A stretch of DNA of 8,168 nucleotides from Actinomycetota bacterium (GTDB lineage: Bacteria; Actinomycetota; Thermoleophilia; Solirubrobacterales; Solirubrobacteraceae): positions 1 to 8,168 of the forward strand of contig VAWY01000203.1 in assembly GCA_005888335.1 (NCBI GenBank), in the 5' to 3' direction. The position numbers and the translations under genes were made by a program. A model generated the notes under the pieces. It was not told the origin of the DNA. It did not search any database and saw only the letters and a program-made list of their open reading frames with translations. This document shows, piece after piece, positions 4,893-8,168 of this stretch (its first letter is position 1; each line of letters starts with the position of its first letter).

Positions 4893-5932
4893 CGGACGCC
4901 TACACAGCCGCCGGCGTTGACGTCGCCGCCGCCGACCGCGCGGTCGGCGCGCTCGTCGACGTCCTGCGCACCATCGACCCCGGCCGGCCCTCGCGCGTCC
5001 TCCCGCTGCCCGGCCACTACGCGAGCGTCCTGCGGCTCACCGACACGCTCGGGCTGGCGATGGGGACCGACGGCGTGGGCTCGAAGATCGTCGTCGCCGA
5101 GCAGGCCGGGCGCGTGGACACGGTCGGCGTCGACTGCATCGCGATGAACGTCAACGACGTCGTCTGCGTCGGCGCCGAGCCGCTGGCCGTCCTCGACTAC
5201 CTGGCCGTCGAGCAGGCCGATCCGGACGCGCTGGCCGCGATCGCGCGCGGCCTCAAGCGCGGGGCCGAGGCGGCCGGCGTCGAGATCCCGGGCGGCGAGC
5301 TGGCGGTGATCCCGGAGCTCATCCGCGGCCACCCGTCGCCGGGCGGGTTCGATCTCTGCGCGACGTGCGTGGGGACGGTCGCGCTCGACGCGATCGTCAC
5401 CGGCGCGGCCTGCGCGCCGGGCGACGCGCTCGTCGGCCTGCCCTCGAGCGGGCTGCACTCCAACGGCTACACGCTCGCGCGCCGCGCGCTGGCCGCGCTC
5501 GACCTCGACGAGCGCCCCGCCGAGCTGGGCGGCGCGACCCTCGCCGACGCGCTGCTCGAGCCGACCGTGATCTACGTGCGCGCGGTCCTCGACCTCCTGC
5601 GCTCCGACGTCCCGGTGCACGGGCTCGCGCACATCACCGGCGGGGGGCTGGCCAACCTGCGCCGCCTGCACGCGGGCGTGGGCTGGGCGATCGAGGACCC
5701 GCTGCCGGCGCCGGGGATCTGCGCGCTCGTCCAGCGCCACGGCGAGGTCTCCGACGCCGAGATGTGGGACGTCTTCAACATGGGCTGCGGCTTCGTCTGC
5801 GTCGTCCGCCAGGAGCGCGCCGGCGACGCGGCAGCCGTGCTCGCCGCCCACCACCCGGGCGCGCGGCGCATCGGCACCGTCACCGCCGAGGCGGGGCGCA
5901 TCACGGCCCCCGGCTACGACCGGACCGCCTAG
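4889..5932 (+). CDS. purM: Phosphoribosylformylglycinamidine cyclo-ligase (AIR synthetase)
   Basis: The 347-residue cytosolic enzyme performs the ATP-dependent closure of FGAM to aminoimidazole ribonucleotide, the fifth step of purine synthesis. Hallmarks are YTAAGVD (5-11), MGTDGVGSK (58-66, the ATP/phosphate loop), GVDCIAMNVNDVVCVGAEPL (80-99), LPSSGLHSNGY (184-194), and HITGGGLANL (248-257). Length matches the usual ~345. The segment corresponding to GGETAEMPG reads GGELAVIPE followed by LIRGHPSPGGFD (135-155), a variant with Thr replaced by Leu and a slightly longer loop. ATG 4889 is used. AGGA at 4876-4879 is a ribosome site 9 bases away, and the ATG overlaps the uppP stop, so translation is coupled. 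No other pur gene is visible; pairing with envelope-lipid genes is not the common arrangement. Confidence 0.95.
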   Translation: MTDAYTAAGVDVAAADRAVGALVDVLRTIDPGRPSRVLPLPGHYASVLRLTDTLGLAMGTDGVGSKIVVAEQAGRVDTVGVDCIAMNVNDVVCVGAEPLAVLDYLAVEQADPDALAAIARGLKRGAEAAGVEIPGGELAVIPELIRGHPSPGGFDLCATCVGTVALDAIVTGAACAPGDALVGLPSSGLHSNGYTLARRALAALDLDERPAELGGATLADALLEPTVIYVRAVLDLLRSDVPVHGLAHITGGGLANLRRLHAGVGWAIEDPLPAPGICALVQRHGEVSDAEMWDVFNMGCGFVCVVRQERAGDAAAVLAAHHPGARRIGTVTAEAGRITAPGYDRTA

Positions 5933-5942
5933 TGCTGCGTCA

Positions 5943-5963
5943 GGTGACGTTCGCCCCGTCACC
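5943..5963. terminator. Possible hairpin terminator after purM
   Basis: GGTGACG (5943-5949) pairs perfectly with CGTCACC (5957-5963) around a 7-base loop, 10 bases after the purM stop. There is no T-run on either strand, so it is not a classical intrinsic terminator. It may act with Rho or protect the mRNA end. Confidence 0.35.
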
Positions 5964-5998
5964 GGCGGAGCGATCGTCGTGGCTGGCGTCGACCGTCA

Positions 5999-6011
5999 TC
6001 CGAAGGTGTGG
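5999..6011 (+). repeat. 13-base word, copy B
   Basis: TCCGAAGGTGTGG is identical to 181-193 and in the same orientation, again in a spacer. See the entry at 181 for the caveat about chance. Confidence 0.3.
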
Positions 6012-6123
6012 CCCAGGCTGATTCCGCGGCCGTCGTGCCCGGATGGCCGTGCATCGCGGATGCCGGGCGCCGCGAGGCGCGGTCAGCCGGGTGCGAGGGT
6101 CGTGGAATCAGTCATCTACCGCG

Positions 6124-7296
6124 CTACGCGGCGGCGCCGGCGACGTGCGCGCCGTGCTTGGCCTCGAAGGCCACGCGGTCGGCGGCGACCTGGCGCTGGA
6201 TCCATGCGCGCAGCGCGGGGTCCTCGCTGGCCACCGTCTGCGAGAGGGCGTGGCGGATGCGCGACTCGGGCACGCACACCGGCGGGCGGCCGGCCTGGCG
6301 CAGGCGCTCGAGCAGGTCGGTGTCCTGGTACCAGACGACGAGCCGCGGATCGAAGAACTCGCCCGGGGCGACGCCGTGGGCCTCGAGCGTCGCGCGCGGC
6401 ATGGCGAAGCACCAGGCGGCGAAGTCGTGGCGCATCGCGCCGCCCTCGGTCAGCGGAAAGGCCACGGAGGCGCCCTCCTGCAGGCGGGCGCGCAGCGGCG
6501 GCCACCAGCCGGGCAGCGGCTCGACGTCGTCGTTCATGACGAGCAGGTAGTCGCCGCGGGCGGCGCGCAGGCCGGCGTTGACCGGCGCCGTGAAGCCCTG
6601 CGGCGGGGCGCCGTTGTCGATGAGGATGATCTCGTGCGGCGCCTCGACGGTCGCCTGGACGGCGGCGACGCACGAGCGCACGCGGTCGGAGGCGGCGTCG
6701 AGGGTGGGGATGACGATGCTCAGCTCGGGCCGCGCGCCGAACACGCCGCGCGCGGCGACCATGCGCTCGCCGGGCGGTGTGACGAGGCTCGCGGGCACCG
6801 AGACGACCTCGCCGCGGCGCGCAAGCCGCGCGACCAGCGCGGCGAGCTCGAGGCCCTCCGGCGCCGGCCGCACGCCGCCGATCGCCTCCAGGTCGGCGCG
6901 CCGGACCGCGAGCGCGTGGGCGCCGACGGCGATCGGCTGGGCGTCGCCGGCGTTGACGCTGGCCGCGCCGGCCACGGCCGGGTCGGCGAGCGCGCCGAGC
7001 AGCGGAGCCAGCCAGCCGGAGCCGACGACCGGCGCGCCGCGGAGCAGCACGACGTGCGTGCCGGCGCAGCGCTGGACGCCGAGGGCGAGCGCGGCGGCCG
7101 CGCCGGCGCGCTGGGGCGAGCGCACGACCTCGACGTCGCCGCCGAGGAGCTCGAAGACCTCCTCGAGGCCCGCGGAGGCGTCGTCGACGACGACGACCTC
7201 GAAGCTCGGGTCGTCGGGCAGCTCGGCAAGCGAGCCGAAGCAGCGCAGGGCCTGCTCGGGGCCGCCCTGCAGCACGAGCACGATGGAGGCGTCCAC
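6124..7296 (-). CDS. Two-domain family 2 glycosyltransferase (first domain degenerate)
   Basis: The 390-residue protein without membrane helices consists of two GT-A (GT2) domains in tandem. The second (about 192-350) looks active: LSIVIPT at 192-198, DN at 227-228 for the nucleotide sugar, NDDVE at 255-259 as the metal-binding DxD-type motif, and YQDTDLLERLRQAG at 323-336 as the catalytic-base region. The first (about 4-170) keeps the fold, with VVVDDAS at 35-41 and GSGWLAPLL at 92-100. However, it has RGAPV (86-90) where the metal motif should be and GLELAALVARLARRG (148-162) where the acidic ExD-type region belongs, so it is probably non-catalytic. GTG 7296 is the start; no strong ribosome site is visible. 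It lies 40 bases behind the CHAP gene and two genes behind flagellin, so flagellin or another surface protein is a plausible acceptor (inference). Confidence 0.85.
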   Translation of the reverse strand: MDASIVLVLQGGPEQALRCFGSLAELPDDPSFEVVVVDDASAGLEEVFELLGGDVEVVRSPQRAGAAAALALGVQRCAGTHVVLLRGAPVVGSGWLAPLLGALADPAVAGAASVNAGDAQPIAVGAHALAVRRADLEAIGGVRPAPEGLELAALVARLARRGEVVSVPASLVTPPGERMVAARGVFGARPELSIVIPTLDAASDRVRSCVAAVQATVEAPHEIILIDNGAPPQGFTAPVNAGLRAARGDYLLVMNDDVEPLPGWWPPLRARLQEGASVAFPLTEGGAMRHDFAAWCFAMPRATLEAHGVAPGEFFDPRLVVWYQDTDLLERLRQAGRPPVCVPESRIRHALSQTVASEDPALRAWIQRQVAADRVAFEAKHGAHVAGAAA

Positions 7297-7336
7297 GTCC
7301 CGGGTGGTCGGCCGCGAAGCGGCAGGCTTGAGACGC

Positions 7337-7969
7337 TCAGCCCGGGCGCACGTAGCCGGTCGCCCCGCCGCCGTCGGGGCCGTACGTGCGCCGCGAGACG
7401 GCGTCCGAGGAGTTGCCCTCGATCGTGTGGATCGCGCCCGACGGGTCGACCGACTCGACGATGCCGATGTGGCGCGAGCCCCAGACGATCAGGTCGCCGG
7501 GCTGCGGGGTGCTGCCCGCGGGCAGCGCGCGGCCGGTGCGCTGCGCCCAGTCCCAGACGGCGCTGACCGCGCCGAAGCCCTGGCCCTGCTCGCCGAGCGG
7601 CACGCCGGCCTGCCGCGCGGCCCACGAGGCGAAGTACGCGCACCAGGGACCGACGCCCGAGCCGGCGGTCGCCGCGCGGTACTCGGCGATCCGCGGCGAG
7701 TCGTTGCAGCCCGGGGGCTGCTCGGCCTGGCCGACCTCGGCGCCGGCGGCCTGGACGATCGCCGCCCTCGCGTTTGCGCCGGCGCCGGGCGTCGCCGCCG
7801 GCACCCAGCCCGCCTGCGTCGCCGGGAGGCCGAGGGCGGTCCCCGGGACGGCGTCGGTCTGGGCGCCGAGGACTGCCTGGAACGAGCTGCTGCCCGAGGC
7901 CGCCGCGGGTCGCGGCGACAGCGCCGTCTGGATCTCGGCGATGCGGGCCATCACGCTCTCGACGCTCAT
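7337..7969 (-). CDS. CHAP-domain peptidoglycan hydrolase, probably flagellum-associated
   Basis: The 210-residue protein has an N-terminal region starting MSVESVMARIAEIQTAL (a helix), then a long Ala/Gly/Pro-rich linker (20-80), and a C-terminal CHAP cysteine amidase/endopeptidase domain from about 85. The probable catalytic Cys110 is in GPWCAYFASWAARQAG, and His167 is in SRHIGIVESV with PGDLIVWG before it, followed by E184/N186 in HTIEGNSS. These are the expected Cys-His-polar residues for cleaving wall peptides. There is no hydrophobic signal peptide, so secretion through the flagellar export apparatus is likely if it acts outside (inference). It starts 125 bases after the flagellin stop, beyond a terminator. 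Such enzymes open the wall for rod or filament passage, FlgJ-like in role though not in sequence. No clear Shine-Dalgarno sequence precedes ATG 7969. Confidence 0.82.
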   Translation of the reverse strand: MSVESVMARIAEIQTALSPRPAAASGSSSFQAVLGAQTDAVPGTALGLPATQAGWVPAATPGAGANARAAIVQAAGAEVGQAEQPPGCNDSPRIAEYRAATAGSGVGPWCAYFASWAARQAGVPLGEQGQGFGAVSAVWDWAQRTGRALPAGSTPQPGDLIVWGSRHIGIVESVDPSGAIHTIEGNSSDAVSRRTYGPDGGGATGYVRPG

Positions 7970-8004
7970 CAGCCCGTGTGGTCGGCCCGCCGCGCGCGGG
8001 CTTT

Positions 8005-8042
8005 AAAAACGCGGACGGGCGAGCCGTGGTGGCCCGCCCGTC
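8005..8042 (-). terminator. Intrinsic terminator of the flagellin gene
   Basis: Read on the minus strand, a 12-bp stem with one mismatch (arms 8042-8031 and 8025-8014) closes a 5-base loop, followed after three bases by GTTTTTAAAG (T-run 8009-8005). This is a textbook Rho-independent terminator 52 bases after the flagellin stop. It suggests that flagellin is made from its own transcript and that the CHAP and glycosyltransferase genes downstream are expressed at a lower level by read-through or from their own promoter. Confidence 0.85.
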
Positions 8043-8093
8043 GCGGTTCCGTCCCCCTGGGGGCGTCCATTCCCCCGGAGCTGTTGGCGCGTG

Positions 8094-8168
8094 CTAGCGG
8101 AGGAGGCTGAGCACGCCCTGGCCGGCCTGGTTGGCCTGGGCGAGCATCGCCGTGCCGGCCTGGGCCAG
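8094..8168 (-). CDS. Flagellin, C-terminal fragment (runs off window)
   Basis: The last 24 residues plus stop are present: LAQAGTAMLAQANQAGQGVL then SLLR. This is the conserved flagellin D0 C-terminal helix, whose usual form is 'ILxQAGTAMLAQANQxPQxVLxLL(R/G)'. This helix packs in the core of the filament and is needed for assembly and for recognition by the export chaperone. The stop is TAG at 8096-8094. The rest of the gene lies to the right of the window. The match is short but highly characteristic. A flagellin-like hook-filament protein (FlgL) would end differently. Confidence 0.9.
   Translation of the reverse strand: MAQAGTAMLAQANQAGQGVLSLLR

Larger units (their letters stand above)
5933..6123. 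other. Convergent intergenic spacer between purM and the glycosyltransferase gene
   Basis: This spacer of 191 bases separates two genes that end facing each other. It holds a 7-bp hairpin (5943-5963), the second copy of the 13-base word (5999-6011), a perfect 8-base inverted repeat (CTGATTCC at 6018-6025 and GGAATCAG at 6104-6111, 78 bases apart), and a small hairpin GCATC-gcg-GATGC at 6051-6063. No T-rich terminator or credible gene is seen. Confidence 0.5.

Noticed and set aside
5940..5999. A 19-codon minus-strand frame (starting MTVDASHDD) in the convergent spacer
   Set aside because: Too short, no ribosome site, no recognisable features, and it overlaps the purM 3' hairpin.
8053..8076. 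Runs of five C, five G and five C in the flagellin 3' region that could form a hairpin
   Set aside because: Only a 5-bp stem is possible, and the much stronger stem with a T-run at 8005-8042 explains termination.

Overview
The window is very GC-rich, coding-dense bacterial DNA with strong G/C preference at third codon positions. The gene content (flagellin, actinobacterial-type BVMO/SDR cassette, UppP- and DedA-family membrane proteins) and the apparent leaderless starts suggest a flagellated high-GC actinobacterium. A member of the Thermoleophilia/Solirubrobacterales is my best guess, but it is an inference from style, since no rRNA or other marker is present.

Layout. (1) 1-90, minus: the first 30 residues of a probable DegT/DnrJ/EryC1-type aminotransferase, running off the left edge, with a promoter-like element just upstream. 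(2) 106-328: a spacer with a second copy of that element, an inverted repeat and a 13-base word that recurs near 6.0 kb. (3) 329-3364: a self-contained catabolic or detoxification cassette. A minus-strand TetR-family regulator diverges from a flavin Baeyer-Villiger-type monooxygenase, which overlaps a short-chain dehydrogenase by 4 bases. The 73-base divergent spacer carries short palindromes phased every 15 bases, a good candidate operator. (4) 3401-5932, plus: a third copy of the promoter-like element immediately before a DedA-family membrane protein, then an UppP/BacA-type undecaprenyl-pyrophosphate phosphatase, then PurM, which overlaps uppP by 4 bases. UppP and DedA-family proteins act in successive steps of undecaprenyl-phosphate recycling, so their pairing makes sense. 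PurM appears to be a translationally coupled passenger. (5) 5933-6123: a convergent spacer with a hairpin. (6) 6124-8168, minus: the downstream end of a flagellar locus. It holds the flagellin C-terminus, a clear intrinsic terminator, a CHAP-domain cell-wall hydrolase without an evident signal peptide, and a two-domain family 2 glycosyltransferase whose first domain has lost its metal-binding motif.

The points most worth following are: the three ~30-base promoter-like elements, two of which sit 8-9 bases before start codons (leaderless mRNAs, one apparently starting at CTG); the uppP gene, which has no canonical start codon where its family begins and has altered active-site residues; the phased TetR operator; and the possible dedicated flagellin-glycosylation and wall-remodelling pair behind the flagellin gene. 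I saw no tRNA, rRNA, CRISPR array, insertion sequence or prophage gene.
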